From contig NZ_CP121634.1 in NCBI RefSeq assembly GCF_029714945.1, forward strand, positions 4,919,001 to 4,983,000: 64,000 bases of DNA. The letters run 5' to 3'. A model generated the notes under the pieces. That model worked only from the letters and a program-made list of their open reading frames with translations, made no database searches and was not told the DNA's origin. This DNA comes from Bradyrhizobium sp. CIAT3101 (lineage in GTDB: Bacteria > Pseudomonadota > Alphaproteobacteria > Rhizobiales > Xanthobacteraceae). Positions 35,736-43,808 of the stretch are shown piece by piece (the first letter of the stretch is position 1; each line of letters begins with the position of its first letter). A program made the translations under genes and the position numbers.

Positions 35736-36553
35736 ATGAGATTATCAAAGGTCGCCGCCGCCGGACTCCTGATCCTCACAGGCGTTGTCAGCGCGGCAAA
35801 GGCAGACGAGCTCGCGGACGTGAAGAGCCGCGGCAAGCTGGTCTGTGGGACGCTCGGCACGGCCGAGCCGTTCAGCTTCCAGGACCCGAAGACGCGGGAG
35901 ATCGTCGGATACGACGTCGACATGTGCCGCAAGGTCGCAGAGTCGCTCGTGTCGCGCTCGAGCTCAAGCCGATGGCCGTCGAGGCCCGCATCCCCGAGCT
36001 GTTGCAGGGTCGGGTCGACATCCTCGCCGCCAATCTCGGCTGGACCAAGGAACGCGCGCAACAGATCGACTACAGCTATTCGTACTTCGTCAGCGAGCAG
36101 AAGGTTCTCGTGTCCGCCGATTCCGGCATCGCCACCCTCGAGCAATTATCGGGCAAGCGGGTCAGCGCGCTCAAGGGATCGTCTTCGGAACAGGGCGTCA
36201 GGCGTGTCATACCGACGGCAGAGACCGTGACCTTTCAGGATTCATCCTCGGCGTTCCTCGCGGTCGTTCAGGGAAAGGTCGACGGCTTTTGCGCTTCCGA
36301 GTTGATCCTGGTGAAGCTCCGTAAACAGGCGCAGGCATCCGCCCCGATGTCGATCGTCGAAAAGTCGGTCTTCGTCGAACCGTGGGGACTCGGCGTCCGC
36401 AAGGGTGAGGCCGCCTTCAAGGACCAGGTCAACAAGGTGCTGACCGAGCTGGATGCGTCCGGAGAGGCCGGCAAGATTTTTGCAAAATGGTTCGGCCCGG
36501 ATACCGTCTATGGAATGAAGCTCGATTTCAAGATCGAGGAGATCAAGGGCTGA
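35736..36553 (+). pseudogene. Polar amino acid ABC transporter substrate-binding protein, frameshifted
   Basis: Starts at ATG 35736 after AAGGAGAG. The first 71 residues are normal: signal peptide MRLSKVAAAGLLILTGVVSA, then KSRGKLVCGTLGTAEPFSFQDP and GYDVDMCRKVAESL. Between 35949 and 35950 the frame breaks: the sequence reads CTCGTGTCGCGCTC where CTCGGTGTCGCGCTC would continue in frame as LGVALELKP. The remainder is intact in the new frame to 36553 (MAVEARIPELLQGRVDILAANLGW ... KIEEIKG split across it). As read, translation gives a 164-residue truncated product. A one-G deletion, real or a sequencing error, explains everything; the rest shows no decay. Confidence 0.85.
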
Positions 36554-36602
36554 CCCCCTCGCCACCGCGCGAAACCGAACATCGGGAGTGCATGATTTAA
36601 CG

Positions 36603-37301
36603 ATGGGCTATGTCTTCGACCCGGCCGCGGTCCTGACCGGCCAATATCTGGACTGGTTCATCTGGGGACTGGCGACGACGATCGCGCTGACCGTGGCTGC
36701 CTGGCTGCTCGGAATGACGATCGGGATCATCCTGACGCTGGTCCGCATGCTTCCGTTCAGGCCGCTCGAATGGCTGGTCGCTGGTTACGTCGAATATCAT
36801 CGCAACGTTCCGCTGCTGGTTCAGATCCTGGTCTGGTATTTCGGCGTCCCGCAACTGTTGCCTCGCGCCATCCGCATGTGGGTCAATAGCCACCACAGCG
36901 AGTTCCTCCTCGCGATGGTGGCCCTGGGCCTCGCCAGCGCTGCCTATATCACTGAGGATTTGCGCAGCGGTATTCGCTCGATCCCGAAGACACAGTACGA
37001 AGCGGCACGCTCGATCGGGTTCAACTACCTCCAGGCGATGAGCTACGTGATCCTGCCGCAGGCGCTGCGCATTGTGATCCCGCCTCTGATCAACCAGACC
37101 CTGCTTCTGTTCAAGAACACCAGCCTCGCCATGGCGATCGGCGTCGGCGAACTGACCTATCGCACGCGTGAGGTCGACAGCTACACGTTCAAGACGTTCG
37201 AAGCGTTTGCGGTCGCGACCATTCTTTATCTTGCGATTTCCTTCGCCATCATGGCGCTCGGCAGCTTCGCCGACCGGCGCCTGAAACTCGAGATCCGCTG
37301 A
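36603..37301 (+). CDS. Polar amino acid ABC transporter permease 1
   Basis: 232 residues from ATG 36603; GTG 36588 is in frame but overlaps its own GGGAG. HisM/GlnP type inner membrane subunit with five or so helices; the EAA loop that docks the ATPase reads YEAARSIGFNYLQAMSYVILPQALRIVIPP. Overlaps the second permease start by one base (TGATG). Confidence 0.9.
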   Translation: MGYVFDPAAVLTGQYLDWFIWGLATTIALTVAAWLLGMTIGIILTLVRMLPFRPLEWLVAGYVEYHRNVPLLVQILVWYFGVPQLLPRAIRMWVNSHHSEFLLAMVALGLASAAYITEDLRSGIRSIPKTQYEAARSIGFNYLQAMSYVILPQALRIVIPPLINQTLLLFKNTSLAMAIGVGELTYRTREVDSYTFKTFEAFAVATILYLAISFAIMALGSFADRRLKLEIR

Positions 37302-38005
37302 TGCTGAAGATCCTCGAGGACAACTGGCTTCTATTTCTGATCGGGCAATATCCGCACGGCCCCGTCGGTGGCCTCGCCATGACGCTATTCCTCGCGATGG
37401 CTGGTCTATCTCTCAGCTTTCCCGTCGCAATTGCGCTCGCGCTGGCGCGTCTCAGTACGCGTCGTTGGCTTCGCGGACCGGCCACCGCCGTGGTTTACGT
37501 CGTGCGCGGCCTGCCGCTGATCATGTTCATCTTCTGGACCTATTTCGCGCTGCCGCTGTTGACCGGACATACGGTCGGAGGCGTCGAGACGCTGCTCTTC
37601 GCGCTTGTCGTCTACGAGGCGAGCTACCTGTCGGAGATCATCCGGGCCGGGATTGAAGGCCTGCCGAAAGGCCAGGCTGAGGCGGCAAAGGCGCTTGGCC
37701 TCGGCTACTTTCCGACCACCTTCAAGGTCATCCTGCCGCAAGTCCTGCACAACATGATGCCAAGCCTCGTCAGCCAGTTCGTCTCCACGATCAAGGAGAC
37801 CTCGCTCGGCTATGTCATCAGCGCCAACGAGGTGACCTTTGCGGCGAGCCAGGTGAACAATCAGCTCATGACCCAACCGTTCGAGGTATATGGCTTGCTG
37901 GCGCTGACCTATTTCACACTGTGCTTCACCCTGACATCGGCAGCGCGCTGGCTAGAACGCCGGCTGGCCGCCGAGCGCGGTGGGCTCGGCGTTCAGCCGG
38001 CGTGA
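37301..38005 (+). CDS. Polar amino acid ABC transporter permease 2
   Basis: 234 residues, same family as the preceding permease, forming a heterodimer with it. Helices include [24 protein letters not shown] and [27 protein letters not shown] loop [35 protein letters not shown], followed by the typical [14 protein letters not shown] shares its A with the preceding TGA. Confidence 0.9.
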   Translation: MLKILEDNWLLFLIGQYPHGPVGGLAMTLFLAMAGLSLSFPVAIALALARLSTRRWLRGPATAVVYVVRGLPLIMFIFWTYFALPLLTGHTVGGVETLLFALVVYEASYLSEIIRAGIEGLPKGQAEAAKALGLGYFPTTFKVILPQVLHNMMPSLVSQFVSTIKETSLGYVISANEVTFAASQVNNQLMTQPFEVYGLLALTYFTLCFTLTSAARWLERRLAAERGGLGVQPA

Positions 38006-38013
38006 GGGCTGTC

Positions 38014-38736
38014 ATGATCCGCTTCGAGGCCGTCGAAAAATGGTTTGGCCGGCACCAGGTGCTAGCCGGCGTGACGGGCGAGGTGAAACGCGGCGAGGTC
38101 GTCACGCTGCTTGGGTCATCGGGCTCCGGCAAATCGACGCTCATCCGCGCGGTGACGCGCCTGGAAGCCATTCAAGGTGGACAAGTGCTATTCGAGGGTG
38201 TGGACGTCGCCGGGCGTGGCGTCGATATCAACCGTTTGCGCCAGCGCGTCGGCTTCGTATTCCAGGCGTTCAACCTGTTTCCACATCTCACTGTGCTCGG
38301 CAACATCACGCTGGGGCTGGAGCGTCTCCGAAACATGCGCAAGGCGGCGGCCAGAGAACGCGCCATGACTGAGCTCGACCGCGTCGGGCTGGTCGACAAG
38401 GCTGACGCCTTGCCCTCGCGCCTGTCCGGCGGGCAGCGGCAACGCGTCGCGATCGCACGCGCACTCGCGATGGATCCGGACGTCATGCTGTTCGACGAGC
38501 CCACCAGCGCGCTCGATCCGGAAATGGTCAACGAGGTGCTGCGGGTGATGAGGACGCTGGCGCAGAATGGCATGACGATGGTCGTCGTCACGCACGAGAT
38601 CGGCTTTGCGCGCGAAGTCGCGGACACCGTCTGGTTTCTGGACAAGGGCCAGATCGTCGAAAGCGGTCCACCGGCCGATGTCCTCGATGCTCCCCGTCAC
38701 GACCGGCTGCGCGCGTTCCTCTCCAGAGCGCGTTAA
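38014..38736 (+). CDS. Polar amino acid ABC transporter ATP-binding protein
   Basis: 240 residues from ATG 38014, with GAGGG upstream, eight bp after the permease stop. Walker [11 protein letters not shown]-loop [15 protein letters not shown], signature [15 protein letters not shown], Walker [15 protein letters not shown], switch His [10 protein letters not shown]. The GlnQ/HisP subfamily by length and by the FNLFPH motif. Completes the importer; last gene of the operon, with only 11 bp to the convergent DUF5666 gene. Confidence 0.93.
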   Translation: MIRFEAVEKWFGRHQVLAGVTGEVKRGEVVTLLGSSGSGKSTLIRAVTRLEAIQGGQVLFEGVDVAGRGVDINRLRQRVGFVFQAFNLFPHLTVLGNITLGLERLRNMRKAAARERAMTELDRVGLVDKADALPSRLSGGQRQRVAIARALAMDPDVMLFDEPTSALDPEMVNEVLRVMRTLAQNGMTMVVVTHEIGFAREVADTVWFLDKGQIVESGPPADVLDAPRHDRLRAFLSRAR

Positions 38737-38747
38737 GGCGCTCCTCC

Positions 38748-39938
38748 CTAGCGCCGACCGCCGCCGCCCATCCCGCCTCCGGGACTTCCGAAGCCGCCAC
38801 CACCCATTCCGCCGCCGGGGCCCATCGGGCCTCCACCGGGCGTGCCAAAACCACCGGGGCCTGAGGGGCCGCCTGCTCCCGACGGCGCCGAGCCAGGATT
38901 GCCAGCGGGACCGGATCCAGGCGCAGTCGACCCACCGGGCGGGCTGTTACCCGGGCTCGGGGCGCCGCGATCCGGATGCATGATCGAACCGCCGGGCGAC
39001 CGGCCGGGATTGTTGCCGCCGGGCTGAGGCGCGCCGGGTCCCGGGCCGATCGCTTGCGTCGACTCCACCTGAAGCCCGCGCGAGCGATCGAACACGCCAT
39101 TGACCACCATGCGCGCTTCGCCCGCCGCCGGCCCGAAGCGTGAGCTGTCGCGGGCCACCAAGCCGGAGCCGAGTTGCAGGCTGGAGCCTGCGCGCTGCAC
39201 ATAGGCCTCGATCGAGAGCCGGCTCGCGCCGACGAGATCCGAGAAATCGTCGATGCGCGTGCGCGCGGCCTGCATCGCGCCCTGGCGCGCGCTGCCCTCG
39301 ATCTGGACGCGCTGGCCGACCAGCAAGGGATCGACGCCGGCGAGCTTCAGCCCGCCAATATGCAATCCGTTGGGTCCGCGCTCGACCAGCCCCGTGACGC
39401 GCTCAGTTGCGTCCTTCCGCGGCTCGACCAGGCTTGCAACGATCACGCCGTCGGTCCGGCGCAGGCCGTAGACGGCGACCTGGGTGCCGGCGCGAAGCTT
39501 GCTCTCCTTGCTGCCGGCGACGATCTTCTGACCCAACACCGTCAGCTCATTGCCCTTGACCTGCTCGATCGGCCCGGAGACCTCGCTCGCGATCGCGATG
39601 TTGCGGGTGACGAGCGTACCGTCGGCCTGCCGCGTCGCGACCACGCGGGCAAGCTGGCCGATGCGCAAGCTGCTCGGGCTCGCCGCCTCGCCATCGATAC
39701 GCACCGGCACGTCGCTCGCATAGGTGACGCGCTCGCCATTGACGTAGATGCTGCCGAAACGCTGGATCACGCCGACGATACCGGTGCCGCCGATGCCGTG
39801 ATCGTCACCGCGCGTGATTCCGGTGCCGCCGATGCCCTGGTCCGTGCCGCGCTTGACCTGCGCGCGCGCGATAGCCGTTCCGGCGAGCCAGAATCCGGTC
39901 AGCAGCAGTCGGCGGGAGATCAGCGGCGGCCGGCTCAT
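38748..39938 (-). CDS. Exported DUF5666 protein with Gly/Pro-rich tail
   Basis: 396 residues. Signal peptide with a twin-arginine-like SRRLLLTGFWLAG before AIARAQ. Residues about 28-50 repeat the unit GIGGTGI twice (TDQGIGGTGI, DDHGIGGTGI). The body is built from DUF5666 beta units (GSIYVNGERVTY, IGQLARVVATRQADGT, GNELTVLGQKI), an OB-like module of unknown ligand. From about residue 300 the tail is low complexity, PGP and GGGMGGGGF-type repeats. ATG overlaps the DUF6502 stop by one base (TGATG), so translation is coupled to it. Confidence 0.82.
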   Translation of the reverse strand: MSRPPLISRRLLLTGFWLAGTAIARAQVKRGTDQGIGGTGITRGDDHGIGGTGIVGVIQRFGSIYVNGERVTYASDVPVRIDGEAASPSSLRIGQLARVVATRQADGTLVTRNIAIASEVSGPIEQVKGNELTVLGQKIVAGSKESKLRAGTQVAVYGLRRTDGVIVASLVEPRKDATERVTGLVERGPNGLHIGGLKLAGVDPLLVGQRVQIEGSARQGAMQAARTRIDDFSDLVGASRLSIEAYVQRAGSSLQLGSGLVARDSSRFGPAAGEARMVVNGVFDRSRGLQVESTQAIGPGPGAPQPGGNNPGRSPGGSIMHPDRGAPSPGNSPPGGSTAPGSGPAGNPGSAPSGAGGPSGPGGFGTPGGGPMGPGGGMGGGGFGSPGGGMGGGGRR

Positions 39939-40837
39939 CAGGAGCTGCCCTCCTTGCCGTTCTCCTTGCCACCGTCCTTGTTGGCGTCCTTGGTTTCGCC
40001 CTCCTCATCGGCGTCTTCGCTGTAGATGTAGATGCCGAAATTCCAGCGCGCGTCGCCGCCCTTGTCCTTGGCAAGCGCGCGATTGGCCTCGCGATTGGCG
40101 GTCTTCAGCGCATCCATCGCAAGCTCGCGCGAGCGCGCCTCGAGACGCCTCGCAAGCTTCGGCGAGATGTTGTTGTAATGCACCGCGCGTTCGAGGAAGC
40201 GCGGCGCCGGCCCCGACACGTTCTCGGCGGCGGCTGCGATATGGTCGTGCAGATTGCGGCCGAGATAGTGCCATTTGCTGTCGTCCGCGCCACTCGGGAC
40301 GAAAGCCGCCTCCACCAGCTCGATCTCGTCGGCCGCGTTGATGGTGACGAGCTGACGGTCGACCCATTCGTCGAGCACCGCGCGCGGGCGCACATCCTTG
40401 GTGACGGAGGCGACGAGCTGCTCGAAGGACGGCGCGTCGCCCTCGGCCGTGCGCGGCAATGCCAGCGGCTCGCCGCGCGCATCGGTGAATTCAGGCGCGG
40501 CGAGCCAGCGCGCGATCACCGCGCTCGTCAGAGACAGCGCCGCCGGCGTCTCATGCACCGGTGCGCCGGCGCCGCGCAGCCGCGCCACCTCCTTGCGGTG
40601 GATGCCGGTGAGCAGGCTAACGCGGCTGTCGGTCTGCTCTTTGCCCTCGAGCGCGAAATCATGCTCGGCAACGTTGACGAAGAGCTCGCGGAGCAGCTGC
40701 GCCAGGGCCGGAAAGGTCATGCCGCTGCGGATACAGAGCCGCACGAGCGGGCGCAGCAGCCGCGCCAGCGGCGCGTGCAGCTTTGCGGCGGCATTCGGCT
40801 CTGGCGCCGCCGCTTTGGGCCCGGACTTGGCATTCAT
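39938..40837 (-). CDS. DUF6502 family protein with helix-turn-helix
   Basis: 299 residues from ATG 40837. An in-frame ATG at 40933 exists, but the promoter found here would start RNA at about 40837, making a leaderless message. Residues 41-88 look like a DNA-binding HTH: FPALAQLLRELFVNVAEHDF followed by SRVSLLTGIHRKEVARLRG, where GIHRKEVARL is a plausible recognition helix. The rest is helical, with no membrane segment; acidic/Lys-rich C-terminus. I infer a transcription factor for this locus. Coupled to the DUF5666 gene downstream; divergent from the polysaccharide operon. Confidence 0.8.
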   Translation of the reverse strand: MNAKSGPKAAAPEPNAAAKLHAPLARLLRPLVRLCIRSGMTFPALAQLLRELFVNVAEHDFALEGKEQTDSRVSLLTGIHRKEVARLRGAGAPVHETPAALSLTSAVIARWLAAPEFTDARGEPLALPRTAEGDAPSFEQLVASVTKDVRPRAVLDEWVDRQLVTINAADEIELVEAAFVPSGADDSKWHYLGRNLHDHIAAAAENVSGPAPRFLERAVHYNNISPKLARRLEARSRELAMDALKTANREANRALAKDKGGDARWNFGIYIYSEDADEEGETKDANKDGGKENGKEGSS

Positions 40838-40843
40838 GTCTGA

Positions 40844-40872
40844 ATTGTACCCGTGACATACGTGGGACACAA
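40844..40872 (-). promoter_or_regulatory. Promoter of the DUF6502-DUF5666 operon, leaderless
   Basis: On the minus strand -35 TTGTGT (40867-40872), 17 bp, -10 TACAAT (40844-40849). The expected start, six or seven bases on, falls on the A of the ATG at 40837. Confidence 0.5.
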
Positions 40873-40878
40873 TCCCAC
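40862..40878. promoter_or_regulatory. Operator copy 1, GTGGGA-N5-TCCCAC
   Basis: GTGGGACACAATCCCAC, perfect 6-5-6 inverted repeat. It covers the -35 box of the DUF6502 promoter. Same 17-bp pattern as copy 2, 39 bp away. Confidence 0.65.
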
Positions 40879-40895
40879 ATTTTCCCATTTTGCGA

Positions 40896-40924
40896 TTGAC
40901 GTGGTAAATTTTCCCACATATACG
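40896..40924 (+). promoter_or_regulatory. Promoter of the glycan export operon
   Basis: -35 TTGACG (40896-40901), 17 bp, -10 TATACG (40919-40924); RNA start near 40931, 33 nt before the first ATG. The whole spacer is occupied by operator copy 2. Confidence 0.6.
40901..40917. promoter_or_regulatory. Operator copy 2, GTGGTA-N5-TCCCAC
   Basis: GTGGTAAATTTTCCCAC matches copy 1 in both arms except one base (T for G). A bound dimer here would block RNA polymerase at the glycan operon promoter. Confidence 0.6.
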
Positions 40925-40963
40925 AAACGCCACTGAGGGCGCGACGTAAAGGGACAGACACCC

Positions 40964-41128
40964 ATGGCTGACCGCTTGGTCTGCAATTCCAGTTCACTGC
41001 GTGCCGTGCCGTTTCCCGAGCGGAGCCGTACGGCTGCAATCGAGCCGATCCTGCCGGCGCTGCTGCGCGGCGTGATCTTCATCTTGGTGCTATCCGCACC
41101 GTTCGTCGCAGCACTGCTCGCCGGCTGA
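40964..41128 (+). CDS. 54-residue single-span membrane peptide, first gene of glycan operon
   Basis: ATG 40964 with AAAGGGAC eight bases ahead, TGA at 41126-41128. MADRLVCNSSSLRAVPFPER forms a polar N-terminal half; LLRGVIFILVLSAPFVAALL is one membrane helix at the C-terminus. No family recognised. It begins about 33 nt after the predicted transcription start and ends seven bp before the glycosyltransferase-permease gene, so it is the leader gene of the operon, possibly an assembly factor for the transporter. Coding nature rests on the ribosome site, spacing and hydrophobic pattern. Confidence 0.62.
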   Translation: MADRLVCNSSSLRAVPFPERSRTAAIEPILPALLRGVIFILVLSAPFVAALLAG

Positions 41129-41135
41129 CACCACC

Positions 41136-43064
41136 ATGCATCACACCAGCTCTCCCCCGCGCCGTCCGTCGGTGCTGCACATCTTCAAGATCTACTATCC
41201 CGACCTGTTCGGCGGCACGCTCACGGTGATCCGTGACATCTGCGCCAGCCTGAAGGACACCTTCGCCTCCGCCGTGCTGACCTGCTCGCAATCGGCCGAC
41301 CGGCGCGAGATCGTCGTCAACGACGTTCCGGTCGAGCGCGTCCGCTCGTTCGGCAATGTGATGTCGCTGCCGGCCGCGCCCGCCTATCCCTGGCGGCTGT
41401 GGCAGAAGATCGCGGAGCACGATCTGCTGGCGCTGCATGCGCCCTTCCCGCTCGCCGACCTCGTCTTCGCCCTCGGCTTCGGCCGCAACCGGCCGCTGGT
41501 GGTGCACTGGCACGCCGACATCGTCACCCATTCGGGCCTGCGCTGGCTCATCGAGCCGCTGATGCGACGGACGCTGCGCCGCGCCAAGGCAATCATCGTC
41601 TCCGACGGCGTTCTGATCGAAGAGACGCCGCTGCTGCGGGAATTCGAGGACAAGTGCCATGTCGTGCCGTTCGGCATCGACACCAGCGTCTATGACTGGC
41701 CGAAGATCGAGCCACACCATGTCAACGATCGCGGCCGCCTCGTGCTCGCCTGCGGCCGTCTCGTGCCCTACAAGGGCTACGACGTGCTGATCCGCGCCGC
41801 CGTCAATCGCAAGTTCGAGGCCTGGATCATCGGCGAAGGTGCCGAGCGGCCCCGGCTCGAGCAGCTGATCAGCGAGCTTGGTGTCGGCGACCGCGTTCGC
41901 CTGCTCGGCTCTGTCACTGATTCCGAGCGCATCAAGCTGATGTGCCTTGCCGACGTCTTCGTGATGCCGTCCGTGACCAATGCCGAGACCTTCGGCCTCT
42001 CCCAGCTCGAAGCCATGGCCGCCGGCCGCCCCGTGGTGAACACGGCGCTCGACACCGCGGTGCCGCGCGTCGCCCGTCACGGCATGGAGGGAATCACGGT
42101 GCCGCCGGGCGACGCCGAGAAACTCGGTGAAGCCATCGACGCTCTGATCAGCGATCCCGAGCGCCGCCGCCGCCTGGGGCTTTCGGCCCGGGCCCGCGCC
42201 GTCAGCCGCTATTCCGCCACCGCCTTCAAGGAAGGCATGGAATCCGTCTACCGCAACGCCGTCACCGCTCCCTCCAATGAGATCGTCCCCGTCGCCGAGG
42301 CGCCGCAGCCAACGGGCTGGCTTGATAGCCTGCGAATTGCAGCAGCGCTGGCCTGGTCCGACATGCGCCACCGCTATGTACGCTCGCTGCTCGGTCCGTT
42401 CTGGATGTCGCTACAGATGGCGATCGTGGTCGCGGTGCTCGGCTCGGTGATCGGCCAGATGTCGAACGCCGACATGCTGGCGCGGCTGCCGATGCTGGCC
42501 CTGTCGATGACGGCCTGGACCTTCCTCAACAGCGTGGTGCTCGATTCGACCACGGCGCTGCAGAACTCCGCGAGCCTGATCCGCGACCGGGCGCTGCCGC
42601 CGGTGATCTTCCTTCTGCAATGCACGTTCCGCCAGGGCCTGTTCGCCCTGCATAATGCCTGCGTCCCGCTCCTGCTCTGGCTGCTGCTCACGCCGCACGA
42701 TCTCTCCGGCGCGCTCGCGGCGCTCCCGGGCCTGTCGCTGTTCGTGATCTGCACCTTCGGCCTGAGCCTCGTGCTCGGCGCGCTGGCGACGCGGTATCGC
42801 GACCTCAAGCCGATCATCGAATCGACGCTGATGCTCGCCTTCCTCGCTTCGCCCGTGATCTGGTCTTCGGACATCATCAATCACCGTTCGACCGTGATGC
42901 GGCTCAATCCGCTGACCCATCTGTTCGCGGTGTGGCGCGAGCCGCTTGTGGGCGGCCATGTCGATGCGACCAGCATCATCTATGTCCTGGTCGCGTTGGC
43001 GCTGCTGCTCTCTGCCAGCGTGCTGACGCTGGTCCATTTGCGCAAAGCCGCCTTCTGGATCTGA
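41136..43064 (+). CDS. Fusion of GT4 glycosyltransferase and Wzm-type polysaccharide ABC permease
   Basis: 642 residues in one uninterrupted frame. Residues 1-378 are a full GT-B retaining glycosyltransferase: LHIFKIYYPDLFGGTLTVI, HWHADIVTHSG, CGRLVPYKGYDVLI and the EX7E motif E284-TFGLSQL-E292. A short linker (379-397, rich in Pro/Ala) leads to an ABC-2 export permease, 398-642: interface helix WSDMRHRYVRSLLGPFW, then six membrane helices and the family element YRDLKPIIE ... ASPVIWSSDII. Glycan synthesis and export are normally separate proteins, so this may hand the chain straight to the channel. Three bp before the ATPase gene. Confidence 0.9.
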   Translation: MHHTSSPPRRPSVLHIFKIYYPDLFGGTLTVIRDICASLKDTFASAVLTCSQSADRREIVVNDVPVERVRSFGNVMSLPAAPAYPWRLWQKIAEHDLLALHAPFPLADLVFALGFGRNRPLVVHWHADIVTHSGLRWLIEPLMRRTLRRAKAIIVSDGVLIEETPLLREFEDKCHVVPFGIDTSVYDWPKIEPHHVNDRGRLVLACGRLVPYKGYDVLIRAAVNRKFEAWIIGEGAERPRLEQLISELGVGDRVRLLGSVTDSERIKLMCLADVFVMPSVTNAETFGLSQLEAMAAGRPVVNTALDTAVPRVARHGMEGITVPPGDAEKLGEAIDALISDPERRRRLGLSARARAVSRYSATAFKEGMESVYRNAVTAPSNEIVPVAEAPQPTGWLDSLRIAAALAWSDMRHRYVRSLLGPFWMSLQMAIVVAVLGSVIGQMSNADMLARLPMLALSMTAWTFLNSVVLDSTTALQNSASLIRDRALPPVIFLLQCTFRQGLFALHNACVPLLLWLLLTPHDLSGALAALPGLSLFVICTFGLSLVLGALATRYRDLKPIIESTLMLAFLASPVIWSSDIINHRSTVMRLNPLTHLFAVWREPLVGGHVDATSIIYVLVALALLLSASVLTLVHLRKAAFWI

Positions 43065-43067
43065 CCG

Positions 43068-43808
43068 ATGGCCTCGATCAGCCTGCACGATGTCTGTCTC
43101 GATTATCCCCTCTACGGCGCCTACGACTTCTCACTGAAGCGGCGTCTGCTCGGTCACCTCATCCGCGAGAAGGGCGAGATGCGGATCATCCGTGCCGTCG
43201 ACAATGTCACGATCGAGGCCGAGGCCGGCGCGCGCATCGGGCTTGCCGGTCCCAACGGCTCGGGCAAGTCGACGCTGCTGCGGTTGATCGCCGGGGTCTA
43301 TCCGCCGAGCAGCGGGCGCGTCGCGGTCAAAGGTAATGTCGTGCCCTTGCTCGGCCTCAATGCCGGTGTGAACCTCGACTTCGTCGCCGAGGACAACATC
43401 GCGCTGTTGCTGCGGATCAGCGGCCGCAAGCCGACCCGCGCCGTGATCGACGAGATCTGGGCCTTCACCGAGCTCGAAGAGCGCATGCAGCGGCTGCCGT
43501 TGCGGATGTTCTCCTCGGGCATGCTGATGCGCGTCCTGTTCGCGACCGCGACCGCCTTTCCGGCCGACATCCTCCTGCTCGACGAATGGCTGAGCGTGGT
43601 CGACGAGCACTTTGCCGAGAAGGCCGAGCAGCGGCTGCAGAATTTGGTCTCGCAGGCCGCGATCGTGATCATCGCCTCGCACGACCAGCCGCTGCTGCGG
43701 CGCACCTGCACCAGCATCATCAACCTCGACCACGGCCGTATCGCCTCGACCATCACGGTCGAGCCGCCGTCGCCCCTGTCTTTCGAGCTCCGCGAGAAAC
43801 GCGCATGA
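43068..43808 (+). CDS. wzt: Wzt-type polysaccharide ABC transporter ATPase, short form
   Basis: 246 residues. Powers the permease half of the preceding fusion. The Wzt-specific N-terminus (YDFSLKRRLLGHLIREKG, gate helix region) is present, Walker A GPNGSGKST 61-69, signature FSSGM 148-152 (Wzt proteins have YSSGM), Walker B ILLLDE 168-173, switch His205. It lacks the C-terminal carbohydrate-recognition domain of long Wzt proteins, so it should be of the KpsT/TagH-like short class without an end-cap reader. The stop overlaps the next start by four bases. Confidence 0.92.
   Translation: MASISLHDVCLDYPLYGAYDFSLKRRLLGHLIREKGEMRIIRAVDNVTIEAEAGARIGLAGPNGSGKSTLLRLIAGVYPPSSGRVAVKGNVVPLLGLNAGVNLDFVAEDNIALLLRISGRKPTRAVIDEIWAFTELEERMQRLPLRMFSSGMLMRVLFATATAFPADILLLDEWLSVVDEHFAEKAEQRLQNLVSQAAIVIIASHDQPLLRRTCTSIINLDHGRIASTITVEPPSPLSFELREKRA

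Noticed and set aside
43586..43804. Longer N-terminus for the second glycosyltransferase
   Set aside because: It would overlap the Wzt coding frame; the ATG at 43805 gives the usual ATGA coupling and the correct family start.
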